Source: UBA5603 sp964501315
GTDB lineage: Bacteria; Bacillota_I; Bacilli_A; Izemoplasmatales; Hujiaoplasmataceae
Direction of reading: 5' to 3'
NCBI GenBank assembly: GCA_964501315.1
Contig: CAZCSO010000001.1
Span: forward strand, 62,001 to 126,000
DNA length: 64,000 nt
The position numbers and the translations under genes are program-made. Below the pieces are notes generated by a model. It searched no databases and was not told where the DNA came from. It saw only the letters and a list, made by a program, of their open reading frames with translations. How positions within the stretch are numbered: the stretch's first letter is position 1; the number at the start of each line of letters is the position of its first letter. Positions 26,250-34,255 of this stretch are shown one piece after another.

Positions 26250-26271
26250 AAAAAGCCGATGATTCGGCTTT
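26250..26271 (-). terminator. Terminator of the endonuclease I gene
   Basis: Stem AAAGCCGA/TCGGCTTT with loop of four, followed on the - strand by TTTTTCATT. It begins 5 bases after the stop. Confidence 0.75.
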
Positions 26272-26275
26272 ACAA

Positions 26276-27562
26276 TTAGTCCCAAATCAATTCTACAAAA
26301 TGGGGATAATCGATGAATGGATTGCGATTGTGTTGTTTTGTATAAATGACTTCGTTACGATTTCGTTCAAAATCATCTACCGGATCCAATTCGTGCCATT
26401 CAAGTAAGGTATCAAGTTTACCCATTTCGTAGGTATTGGGAGTCGTATTTACGAGATGATAAATCGTGTACATGACTTCCATATAAAATAAGATTCGTGC
26501 AATATCGCCTCTAGCTTCAAGACGATTTGGGGCATAGGCAACGGATGTGGTGATATCATCAAAATATTTGTTTCCGCGGCTGGAATTTACCGATGGGTTT
26601 GCGGGTTTTAAGTTATGCAAATCGCTAGCAGCATTGACCGTGCCGTTGTCGGCGGGAACACCAAGCAAAGATTGCGGCCATACGTGCTCACGGTTCCAAG
26701 TGGTACCCAAATCCCATTCGCCACTGACGGATGTACCTAAGTAAAGTAGAATCAAATTGCTTGAATTATTGGGATCACGATCGGTTTCATCGAGCATGTA
26801 ACGAGCGTCGCCATAGGTGACGCCGTGGAATCCGGTATTGATAATGATATGAAGTTGATTTTTTAATGCATCTCCAGTAAGCCCTTCAGCACTTTCATAA
26901 TATTCGGATAGTTGGATAGACCCACTGACGGTAATTTCAAAACTTGTTTGAAGATTTAATGTAGTTACGGTAACGGTTTGCGTTCCGTTTTCTACCATCG
27001 AATAACCGCTCAAGATGTATTGGTCGGGCGTTAAAATAATGTAGGATTCGTCTTCCGCAACCAGTCTTACTTCCATCCCGGTCGTATCGATTTCATCATT
27101 AATCAGATACTCTGTTTTTGTTGGTGGAACAACACTTAACGTAAATCCAGATTGAACGCCTTCTTTTACGTAGACATAAAACGATGCGCTCACTAAGTCG
27201 TATGAAATCGTAATTTCTTGCATACCCGATTGTTGTGAATCGAATCCATCGACGGTATAGGCATCGGATGAAAGGGTGATTTTATCCCCTAGACCGTTGA
27301 CGCTTTCAACAACGAGACCTTCTAGATTCAATGCTTCATCGAGTTCATAAACAGTTTGATAGTCGCCAGATAATTCCAAATCAACGGTTTGCGACCACCA
27401 TGTACCGGTTGTAATATGTTCGGTTATGGTATCAAAGGTTGTGCTTTCGCTCGTTGTGGTAGCAGTTGTGGTTGTTGAGGTAAACAAACCGCATGCGGTA
27501 GAAGCTGTTATTGTGATAAAAAGTAGGGTAAAGAGTAGAAATCGTTTCATGATTGTTTTCAT
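26276..27562 (-). CDS. Secreted endonuclease I (EndA/NucM family) lipoprotein with Ig-like domains
   Basis: 428 residues. The signal peptide ends in lipobox STAC (Cys24) and a Thr/Ser linker follows. Two Ig-like modules with a YEL.EALNLEGL opening (Big_3 type) occupy about residues 58-210. The C-terminal nuclease of endonuclease I type carries NREHVWPQS (catalytic His), DLHNLKPANPSVNSSRGNK and ARGDIARILFY. These enzymes cut DNA and RNA non-specifically outside the cell. AAGGA lies 9 bases before the chosen ATG. The same lipobox-plus-Thr-linker design is shared with the importer locus 1 kb away. Confidence 0.9.
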   Translation of the reverse strand: MKTIMKRFLLFTLLFITITASTACGLFTSTTTTATTTSESTTFDTITEHITTGTWWSQTVDLELSGDYQTVYELDEALNLEGLVVESVNGLGDKITLSSDAYTVDGFDSQQSGMQEITISYDLVSASFYVYVKEGVQSGFTLSVVPPTKTEYLINDEIDTTGMEVRLVAEDESYIILTPDQYILSGYSMVENGTQTVTVTTLNLQTSFEITVSGSIQLSEYYESAEGLTGDALKNQLHIIINTGFHGVTYGDARYMLDETDRDPNNSSNLILLYLGTSVSGEWDLGTTWNREHVWPQSLLGVPADNGTVNAASDLHNLKPANPSVNSSRGNKYFDDITTSVAYAPNRLEARGDIARILFYMEVMYTIYHLVNTTPNTYEMGKLDTLLEWHELDPVDDFERNRNEVIYTKQHNRNPFIDYPHFVELIWD

Positions 27563-27595
27563 AGAAATCAGTCCTTATTATGAATGTGTATCACC

Positions 27596-27624
27596 AGTAT
27601 AACACATCTTTTTCAAAAGACCAA
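27596..27624 (-). promoter_or_regulatory. Promoter for the endonuclease I gene
   Basis: On the - strand TTGGTC, 17 bases, TATACT, 34 bases before the ATG. Confidence 0.65.
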
Positions 27625-27694
27625 TTCTATTGAAAAAGAAGTCCATTATTTATCCTAAATTGACAGCGTTACGCTTTAATCAAGTACACTTTTA

Positions 27695-27703
27695 TGGTAT
27701 AAT
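27695..27703 (+). promoter_or_regulatory. Extended -10 promoter for the NrnA-like pair
   Basis: TGGTATAAT with a poor -35. It is 39 bases before the chosen start and divergent from the endonuclease promoter. Confidence 0.55.
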
Positions 27704-27741
27704 GAAATACTAAAATAATTTAGTAAGGAATGGTAAGATTA

Positions 27742-28683
27742 ATGCATACCATACAGAAATTAATTAATGATTTTAATTCCATTATTATTTTGCGACATGG
27801 GAGACCGGATTTAGATGCTTATGGGTCTCAGTTTGGTCTTTATTATGCGTTAAAGGAACGCTATTCAAATAAAGCCATCTATGCAGTCGGCGATACGAAT
27901 TCTTTGAACTATTTTCAGCCACTCGATGAAGTCTCACCTGAGGTGTATCCGGAATCGTTGGTGATTATCTTGGATACTGGATCAGAACAGATGATGGAGA
28001 ATCTCTATTATAAACAAGCTAATAAACTCATCATCATCGATCATCACCAAAATCAACCCGATATTCGCTACGATTGTTATTTGCGAAACACAGAAGCTTC
28101 CTCTACTGCTGAAATGGTGACGAAATGGTTGCTCGATCATCACTATTCGATTCCACCCCTTTCCGCTCGAGCCTTATACGCTGGTATCGTTTCGGATACG
28201 GGACGGTTTATGTACAAAGGCGTCAGCAGTCAAACGTTTTATATGGCTGCGAAACTCTTGGAAACGGGCGTCGATATTCAAGAACTCTACAATAAAATGT
28301 ACTCAGAACCCTTAAAAATGAAACAATTAAAAGCCGTTTTCTTCAGCACGATTCAACTAACGAAAAATAAGGTCGCCTATCGTAAAAATGATTTGGATTT
28401 CTTGAGAACGTATCAGGTTGATACCAATACCGTCAGTCGTGGTATGGTCAATCAAATGGCAGGTATTGAAGAAGTATTGATTTGGGCGAATTTCACCTAC
28501 GATGAATCAACCCAATCAATCGTGTGTGAACTCAGAAGTCGAGACATTCCTATCTTAAGCATAGCTCAGAAACACGGAGGAGGGGGACACCTAAATGCTT
28601 GCGGGTGTACCGTTGCAACGTGGGAAGAAACCGATGTCTTATTAAATGAATTAGATCAAATAATGGAGGATTATCATGGATAA
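27742..28683 (+). CDS. NrnA-like DHH/DHHA1 phosphoesterase (first of a tandem pair)
   Basis: 313 residues. DHH superfamily: RHGRPDLDAYGS near the N-terminus, a DTGS metal-binding segment, DHHQNQPD, and the C-terminal DHHA1 motif GGGGHLNACG. Such proteins degrade nanoRNA and dephosphorylate pAp in the cytoplasm. ATG 27742 is chosen because AAGGAA precedes it by 11 bases; the ATG at 27730 overlaps that sequence. It overlaps the next gene, a clear paralog, by 8 bases. Confidence 0.87.
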   Translation: MHTIQKLINDFNSIIILRHGRPDLDAYGSQFGLYYALKERYSNKAIYAVGDTNSLNYFQPLDEVSPEVYPESLVIILDTGSEQMMENLYYKQANKLIIIDHHQNQPDIRYDCYLRNTEASSTAEMVTKWLLDHHYSIPPLSARALYAGIVSDTGRFMYKGVSSQTFYMAAKLLETGVDIQELYNKMYSEPLKMKQLKAVFFSTIQLTKNKVAYRKNDLDFLRTYQVDTNTVSRGMVNQMAGIEEVLIWANFTYDESTQSIVCELRSRDIPILSIAQKHGGGGHLNACGCTVATWEETDVLLNELDQIMEDYHG

Positions 28684-29638
28684 ACAACTGATCTTAAACA
28701 AAATATTAGAATACAAACGCATCATTATCCACATGCACATGCGTCCTGATGGGGATTGTTATGGTGCTGGATTCGGCCTGAAGCACATTCTCAAAGAATC
28801 GTTTCCGGACAAAGAAGTATACACCGTTGGTGAAACAGCGGATTATGTTAAGTTTATCGGCGATGTCGATATCATTCCCGATGAGTACTACGAAGGAGCA
28901 TTATCAATCGTTGTCGATACTGCCACAAAAGACCGAATTGCCGATCAACGCTATTCAAAAGGTGCATATGTAATCAAAATTGATCATCACTTGCCGGTTG
29001 ATCAATACGGTGATTATCAGTACGTTGACACTTCTAGACCGGCTACGTCACAAATAATTCTAGAGTTTTATATGGAATATTCGAACGTATTGAAATTAAA
29101 CATGGATGCGGCTAAAGCGTTGTACACCGGAATCGTGACCGATACTGGTCGCTTTAAATATCGAAGTGTTACGGCCGACACTTTTAAAGCGGTGGCTCAT
29201 CTTTTGGATTTCGGACTCGATTTTGCGAATATTTTGACAACACTGGATGTCAAAACCGAAAATCAAATGAAACTACAAGGCTACGTATTACAAAATTTCC
29301 AGAAAACTCCTAATGGCGTTGCTTATATAAAAATGAAACCAGAAATTATTGAACAATACAACGTTTCTTTAGAAGAAGCAACGTCACTGGTCAATGAATT
29401 ATCGTGTTTAGAAGATTGTCCTGTATGGATGTTGTTCGCCGAATACGAAAACAACATCGTTCGTGCCCGACTGCGTTCAAAAGGACCTGCGATCAACGAA
29501 TTGGCCAATCGTTATAACGGCGGTGGTCATCCCATGGCCTGTGGTGCCAATGTTGGCGATTGGAAAACCGTCGATACGTTGTTAGCTGACGCAGATAATC
29601 TAGTAAAAGAATATAAAGAATCGAGAAAATCCGAATAA
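28676..29638 (+). CDS. NrnA-like DHH/DHHA1 phosphoesterase (second of a tandem pair)
   Basis: 320 residues. It has HMHMRPDGDCYGAGFGLK (the DHH-family HxRPDxD motif), a VVDTATKDR segment, DHHLPVDQYGD and GGGHPMACGA. The architecture equals the upstream gene, and all metal-binding motifs look intact in both. The role is therefore also oligonucleotide (nanoRNA) hydrolysis or pAp phosphatase. GGAGG precedes the ATG inside the first gene's end. The two may form a heteromer or have split substrates; that is inference. Confidence 0.88.
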   Translation: MDKQLILNKILEYKRIIIHMHMRPDGDCYGAGFGLKHILKESFPDKEVYTVGETADYVKFIGDVDIIPDEYYEGALSIVVDTATKDRIADQRYSKGAYVIKIDHHLPVDQYGDYQYVDTSRPATSQIILEFYMEYSNVLKLNMDAAKALYTGIVTDTGRFKYRSVTADTFKAVAHLLDFGLDFANILTTLDVKTENQMKLQGYVLQNFQKTPNGVAYIKMKPEIIEQYNVSLEEATSLVNELSCLEDCPVWMLFAEYENNIVRARLRSKGPAINELANRYNGGGHPMACGANVGDWKTVDTLLADADNLVKEYKESRKSE

Positions 29639-29653
29639 TTTTCGGATTTTTTC
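29627..29653 (+). terminator. Terminator of the NrnA-like pair
   Basis: Stem AAATCCGAA/TTCGGATTT around a small loop, then TTTTTC. The left arm overlaps the last codons and the stop. Confidence 0.8.
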
Positions 29654-29655
29654 AT

Positions 29656-29669
29656 TGAAAGCGTTTTTA
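29656..29669 (+). promoter_or_regulatory. cre-like sequence before the Na/Pi cotransporter gene
   Basis: TGAAAGCGTTTTTA differs from the CcpA cre consensus TGWNANCGNTNNCA at one position. It lies just upstream of the promoter region, where the -10 is an extended TGTTATAAT at 29694-29702. CcpA itself is not in the window. Confidence 0.35.
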
Positions 29670-29776
29670 CTTGTTCTATTCTGCCCGTTGATTTGTTATA
29701 ATGATAGCGGTTAAAATGCTTATTTAATAAGCATGCATCGATAGTAAGTCAATTCATTGCCTAGCGGAGGATAAAA

Positions 29777-31453
29777 ATGCTTATATTAAGTACAACGATT
29801 GACTGGGAATGGACGATATTCCATATATTGGGTGGATTGGCCATCTTTTTATACGGGATTAACTCCATGGGAGACGCGCTCAAAAAAATAGCAGGAAAAA
29901 AGATGAAAATTATCCTGGAAAAAACCACAAATACACCGTTAAAAGGTATATTTGTTGGTATTATTGTCACAGGATTGATTCAATCATCATCCGGGACCAC
30001 GGCTTTGGTCGTCGGTTTGGTTCGTGCTGGTCTGATGACGCTTCCTCAAGCGGTCGGGGTCATTTTTGGTGCGAACATCGGAACCACGGTAACCTCAGTA
30101 TTAATTGGTCTGGATATCGGAGCGTATGCCATGCCCATCATGTTCGTGGGCAGCGCCCTCATCTTCTTTATGCAAAAAAAGAAAGTCAAAGACATTGGCC
30201 GTACCATTCTTGGATTTGGTATGTTATTTTTCGGATTAGAATTGATGGGAGATTCCTTAAAACAATTGGTTCAATTACCAGAATTTAAAGCGATGTTGTT
30301 ATCGGTCGCCGATCACCCCATTCTAGGCGTTTTAGTCGGATTTGGAACGACGGTCGTTGTTCAATCATCCTCTGCCACGATTGGTATTTTACAAGGTTTG
30401 TATTCAACCGGCGGAGTTCCACTTATCGGTGCCATCGCCATTGTTTTAGGGGATAACATCGGAACGACGGTGACATCCGTTATTGCTTCAATCGGAGCAC
30501 CGACACCCGCTAAACGAGCTGCTGGAATTCATGTTATGTTTAACTTGATTGGATCGATTATTTTCTTTATTTTAATTCAACCGTATACGCAATTGGTAAC
30601 CTTCATAAGCAGTCATGTTTTTGGAGCGGATTACCTAACCGACAAGATGACAGTTTCTATTGCTCACGTTATGTTTAACGTCATCAACGTGTTTATCTTG
30701 TATTGGTTTATCAAACAAATGGTTTGGCTAATCACGAAGCTCATTCCTTCTAAGAACGAAGTTGTCATTGACGATATTGTGTTAGACGAGTCGTTAATTA
30801 AGCGGTCGGGCGTCTTGGCTTTGGAAAACTCTAAAAAAGCCATTATCAATATGGGGAATGTTTGCCGAGCGATGTTTGAATACGCATACGATTTCTCATT
30901 TGAAAACAACCCAAAAAATTTGGAAATGGGCATGCAGTGTGAAGAAATCATCGATGGTATGGATGACAAAATTCACAACTACTTGGTCAAGGTTGGGGCC
31001 AACGATTTGAGTCAGTATGAAATTACGGAAGTTGCCAAACAAATTGACACCATCACTGACCTTGAGCGGATTGGTGATCATTTGACCAATCTCCTCGAAT
31101 TCTTTGAAGAACGATACAATCTTCGAATCGATTTGCATCCTGAAGCAAAAGCGGACTTGATTGACCTTTATACATTGTTACGAAAGACGCTTCATCAGTC
31201 GTTACAAGCTTTCGAATCGAAAGATAAAGACATCGCAACTGAAGTCAATGTTCGAGAAAATGAATTGGATAAACTCGTAAAGCGTTACCGCAAAAATCAT
31301 ATCAATCGGATAAATGACAAAACGTGTTCTGAAACTGAAGCAGGGTTCTACGTTGATATTCTTTCGAATATGGAACGAATCGGCGATCATTGTAATAACA
31401 TGGTCGTAAACGTCTTGTCAGAAAACTATTCGCATGATGATAATTTCTTCTAA
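29777..31453 (+). CDS. Na+/phosphate cotransporter with PhoU-like C-terminus
   Basis: 558 residues. Membrane part of about 320 residues in two inverted halves, each with the family's Ser-rich motif (GLIQSSSGTTALVVGLV and VVQSSSATIGIL) and a repeated GANIGTTVTSVL/GDNIGTTVTSVI block. The C-terminal 230 residues form two PhoU-like helical repeats with ERIGDHLTNL and ERIGDHCNNM. It imports phosphate with sodium. GGAGG precedes the ATG. An importer for phosphate beside nucleases and phosphoesterases is consistent with recovery of phosphate from nucleotides, but this is inference. Confidence 0.92.
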   Translation: MLILSTTIDWEWTIFHILGGLAIFLYGINSMGDALKKIAGKKMKIILEKTTNTPLKGIFVGIIVTGLIQSSSGTTALVVGLVRAGLMTLPQAVGVIFGANIGTTVTSVLIGLDIGAYAMPIMFVGSALIFFMQKKKVKDIGRTILGFGMLFFGLELMGDSLKQLVQLPEFKAMLLSVADHPILGVLVGFGTTVVVQSSSATIGILQGLYSTGGVPLIGAIAIVLGDNIGTTVTSVIASIGAPTPAKRAAGIHVMFNLIGSIIFFILIQPYTQLVTFISSHVFGADYLTDKMTVSIAHVMFNVINVFILYWFIKQMVWLITKLIPSKNEVVIDDIVLDESLIKRSGVLALENSKKAIINMGNVCRAMFEYAYDFSFENNPKNLEMGMQCEEIIDGMDDKIHNYLVKVGANDLSQYEITEVAKQIDTITDLERIGDHLTNLLEFFEERYNLRIDLHPEAKADLIDLYTLLRKTLHQSLQAFESKDKDIATEVNVRENELDKLVKRYRKNHINRINDKTCSETEAGFYVDILSNMERIGDHCNNMVVNVLSENYSHDDNFF

Positions 31454-31487
31454 AAAATCGTAAAAAAAATAATGAAATAAATGATAC

Positions 31488-31516
31488 TTGTATTTCAAAT
31501 CTTTTTAATATATAAT
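31488..31516 (+). promoter_or_regulatory. Promoter for the DUF1934-rpoE unit
   Basis: TTGTAT, 17 bases, TATAAT, ending 27 bases before the ATG. Confidence 0.7.
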
Positions 31517-31542
31517 AATAAAGCATTACCATCGGGTGAATC

Positions 31543-31905
31543 ATGGAAAACGTAAAAATACATTGGTATTTAGCCGTAGATAACGATATTACAGCGGACT
31601 TCGAAACCAATGCCCGTCAAAAAGGCCATCGAATCTATTTTTCTGACGAAGAAGGATTTCGATACATCGTCGATTATGATACCAATACAATTTACGTTGA
31701 AAGAAACGGATTGACGTCGACAAAACTACGACTGATTAACCATCAATCGTCGGAAGGATCGTTTCAATCTCATCAATTGACCTTCACTTTTAAGATTTTG
31801 ACAACTGAGATGACGATATCTGATCGTTGTCTTAAAGCCGAATATCAAATGATGGATCAACAAGCCGTTACCAGTCGACACCGTCTGGTACTGGAGTGGA
31901 TTTAA
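31543..31905 (+). CDS. DUF1934 (YwiB-like) beta-barrel protein
   Basis: 120 residues, soluble, mostly beta strands. The sequence pattern of successive strands (YFSDEEGFRYIVDYD, TIYVERNG, KLRLINHQSS) and the size agree with the DUF1934 family, a calycin-like barrel of unknown role. It lies directly before rpoE, as its relatives often sit near translation and transcription genes. Only 19 bases separate its stop from the rpoE start. A ligand-binding function is suggested by the fold only. Confidence 0.65.
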   Translation: MENVKIHWYLAVDNDITADFETNARQKGHRIYFSDEEGFRYIVDYDTNTIYVERNGLTSTKLRLINHQSSEGSFQSHQLTFTFKILTTEMTISDRCLKAEYQMMDQQAVTSRHRLVLEWI

Positions 31906-31924
31906 AATGGAAGGAAATGAAAAA

Positions 31925-32443
31925 ATGGCAGAAATAAAACAACTATCCTTAATTGAAGCTGCAGAACAAATTCTAAAACAGAATAAAGGTCCGATGACAT
32001 TCTTGGATTTGTTTAAGGTGATGAGCGAAGCGAAGGAATTCACACAAGAAGAAATCGCTAATGTAATCAGCCAATTCTACGCAGACTTCATTATTTCGGC
32101 AAAGTTTGTCTATACCGGCGATGACATGTGGGATCTCAAATCTCGTCAATCCATCGATTTATGGGACAAAGATGGCGCTTACTATCAAGAATTCCCTGAA
32201 TACGAAGAAGAAGAAGAAGAATTCTTGGATGAAGAAGAAGAGTTTGAAGAAGACGAACTCGACGAAGAAGACGAAGAGGAAGAAGAAGACGAATTCGAAC
32301 TCGATGAAGAAGAAGAATTTGAGGACGAATACGAAGACGATTTCGATATCGATGACGAAGAAGAAGTCGTTGAAGAAGACGATTTTGACGATGATAAGTA
32401 CAACGAATACATGGACGATTACGAGGACATGTACGACGAATAA
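31925..32443 (+). CDS. rpoE: DNA-directed RNA polymerase subunit delta
   Basis: 172 residues. The N-terminal HARE-HTH domain (about residues 1-85: LSLIEAAEQILKQNKGPMTF ... MWDLKSRQSIDLWD) is typical of delta. The C-terminal half is an almost pure Glu/Asp tail, encoded by GAA/GAC repeats. Delta raises promoter selectivity and recycling of RNA polymerase in Firmicutes. ATG 31925 has AAGGAA at good spacing; the ATG at 31907 does not. pyrG follows, the standard Firmicute order. Confidence 0.93.
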   Translation: MAEIKQLSLIEAAEQILKQNKGPMTFLDLFKVMSEAKEFTQEEIANVISQFYADFIISAKFVYTGDDMWDLKSRQSIDLWDKDGAYYQEFPEYEEEEEEFLDEEEEFEEDELDEEDEEEEEDEFELDEEEEFEDEYEDDFDIDDEEEVVEEDDFDDDKYNEYMDDYEDMYDE

Positions 32444-32459
32444 ATAATCAAAAAAGCAA

Positions 32460-32488
32460 TTGCTTTTGAATCGTTAAATTGTTATAAT
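32460..32488 (+). promoter_or_regulatory. pyrG promoter
   Basis: TTGCTT, 17 bases, TATAAT. The predicted start is near 32494-32495 (sequence AAAGAGCCC), which leaves a leader of about 72 bases before pyrG. Confidence 0.7.
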
Positions 32489-32493
32489 TTTAA

Positions 32494-32540
32494 AGAGCCC
32501 ATTAAAATCAAGGGTTCTCCGTCAGGGGAACCCTTTTGTT
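32494..32540 (+). promoter_or_regulatory. Candidate attenuator in the pyrG leader
   Basis: An 11-base stem (AAGGGTTCTCC 32510-32520 with GGGGAACCCTT 32525-32535, loop GTCA) followed by TTGTTTTTG looks like an intrinsic terminator placed between the pyrG promoter and its gene. The first bases of the transcript, AGAGCCC (32494-32500), can pair fully (one G-U) with GGGTTCT (32512-32518) in the terminator's left arm. The two structures exclude each other. Regulation by CTP level is inferred by analogy with Bacillus pyrG, but the GGG start needed for the Bacillus mechanism is absent. Confidence 0.6.
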
Positions 32541-32566
32541 TTTGTATTTGGTTGAGGTGAAAAGGA

Positions 32567-34177
32567 ATGAAACAAACAAAATTTATCTTTGTAACCGGTG
32601 GAGTCGTTTCCTCTTTAGGAAAAGGCATTACCGCCGCATCGCTAGGACGCTTGCTTAAAAATCGCGGTTTGAAGGTTTATATGCAAAAGTTCGATCCGTA
32701 TATCAATGTTGATCCCGGAACCATGTCTCCTTACCAACACGGAGAGGTTTTTGTGACCGACGATGGTGCTGAGACCGATCTTGATTTGGGCCATTATGAA
32801 CGCTTTATTGATGAAAATCTTTCTATTCACTCATCGGTTACGACGGGAAAAATCTACTCTTCCGTCATTGAAAAAGAACGTCGCGGTGATTTTTTAGGTG
32901 CGACCGTGCAAGTTATTCCTCACATTACGAACGAGATTAAATCCAAGTTAGAAGCTGCCGCTCGCATTTCGGATGCGGATGTTATCATAACCGAAATCGG
33001 CGGTACGGTCGGAGACATCGAATCACTTCCCTTCTTAGAAGCTATACGTCAAGCACGTCGAGATTATGGTTATAACAATACGCTTTACATTCACAACACA
33101 TTGGTTCCGTATTTGGAGACAACCGGTGAATTAAAGACGAAACCTACGCAACACAGCGTAAAAGAACTTCGTTCATTGGGAATTACACCCGATGTCATCG
33201 TTCTGAGAACGAGTCATGAAGTGACAAATTCAATGCGTGAGAAAATCGCCCTATTCTGCGATGTCAGGAAAGAAGCGGTTATCCAATGCATCGACGTTGA
33301 CGTACTCTATAAAGTCGCCATTAACTTTAAAGAACAGAAGTTAGATGAGATTGTATGCAATCATTTAAATCTTGTCACACAATCGCCGGATATGACTGAA
33401 TGGGAAACTTTGATTGACACCATCGAACACTTGAATCGTGAGGTCACGATTGGACTCGTCGGTAAGTATACCAGTCTTCATGATGCGTATTTATCAGTGT
33501 CTGAAGCGCTGAAACACGCAGGGTATTTTCATCATACAAAGGTCATTATCCGATGGATTAATTCAAGTGAAGTAACGCCCGATAACGTTGAATCGTTGTT
33601 AAGTGGTTGTCACGGTGTTTTAATTCCTGGAGGATTTGGTTCTCGTGGGATCGATGGAAAAATTCACGCAATCACGTATGCCAGAACTCACCGCGTTCCT
33701 TTGTTGGGACTTTGTCTTGGAATGCAACTATCGATTATTGAATTTGCACGTAACGTATGTGGTCTCCCGGAGGCCAACTCAACCGAGTTTGAACCCGAAA
33801 CCATCTACAACGTCATTGATTATTTACCCGAACAATACGTTGGAATTGAATTAGGCGGTACTATGCGGTTGGGATTGTATCGATGTGATTTGAAAAAAGA
33901 CACATTAGCGTATCAAGCTTATGCTAACGAACACATCAAAGAACGCCATCGTCATCGATATGAATTTAACAACAAGTTCAAAAAAGTGTTTGAGAAGAAC
34001 GGAATGATATTCTCTGGAATCAATCCGGAGACGAAACTTTGTGAAGTCATTGAACTTAAAAATCATCCTTGGTTTGTGGCCGTACAATATCATCCCGAAT
34101 TTTTATCAAGACCCGAACGTCCCCACCCTCTCTTCCGTGATTTTATTCAAGCATCCATTCGTAATTCTGAAAACTAA
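32567..34177 (+). CDS. pyrG: CTP synthase
   Basis: 536 residues, full length. It makes CTP from UTP, ATP and glutamine in the cytoplasm. The synthase domain begins FIFVTGGVVSSLGKGITAAS and has the QKFDPYINVDPGTMSP block. The C-terminal glutaminase domain has the catalytic nucleophile in LGLCLGMQLSIIEFARNV, and the His/Glu pair in QYHPEFLSRP. GAGGTG is the ribosome binding site. Monocistronic with its own promoter, attenuator and terminator. Confidence 0.98.
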   Translation: MKQTKFIFVTGGVVSSLGKGITAASLGRLLKNRGLKVYMQKFDPYINVDPGTMSPYQHGEVFVTDDGAETDLDLGHYERFIDENLSIHSSVTTGKIYSSVIEKERRGDFLGATVQVIPHITNEIKSKLEAAARISDADVIITEIGGTVGDIESLPFLEAIRQARRDYGYNNTLYIHNTLVPYLETTGELKTKPTQHSVKELRSLGITPDVIVLRTSHEVTNSMREKIALFCDVRKEAVIQCIDVDVLYKVAINFKEQKLDEIVCNHLNLVTQSPDMTEWETLIDTIEHLNREVTIGLVGKYTSLHDAYLSVSEALKHAGYFHHTKVIIRWINSSEVTPDNVESLLSGCHGVLIPGGFGSRGIDGKIHAITYARTHRVPLLGLCLGMQLSIIEFARNVCGLPEANSTEFEPETIYNVIDYLPEQYVGIELGGTMRLGLYRCDLKKDTLAYQAYANEHIKERHRHRYEFNNKFKKVFEKNGMIFSGINPETKLCEVIELKNHPWFVAVQYHPEFLSRPERPHPLFRDFIQASIRNSEN

Positions 34178-34200
34178 GGCTTTCATAAAAAGCCTTTTTT
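34176..34200 (+). terminator. pyrG terminator
   Basis: AAGGCTTT/AAAGCCTT stem then a run of six Ts, overlapping the stop region. Confidence 0.8.
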
Positions 34201-34214
34201 CTTTCGTAATTTTA

Positions 34215-34223
34215 TGTTATAAT
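34215..34223 (+). promoter_or_regulatory. Extended -10 promoter for tldD
   Basis: TGTTATAAT, 33 bases before the TTG start of tldD, after the pyrG terminator. No clear -35. Confidence 0.5.
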
Positions 34224-34255
34224 TTCGTCAATACGATGATAAGGAGGATATCAAG

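Noticed and set aside
27659..27675. TTGACAGCGTTACGC upstream of the NrnA pair as a -35 or cre site
   Set aside because: The TTGACA is 32 bases from the -10, too far to pair with it, and the cre match fails at two conserved positions.
32185..32412. Long Ser-rich reading frame antisense to the rpoE tail
   Set aside because: It is the mirror of GAA/GAC repeats coding the acidic tail of RNA polymerase delta; no ribosome binding site or promoter.
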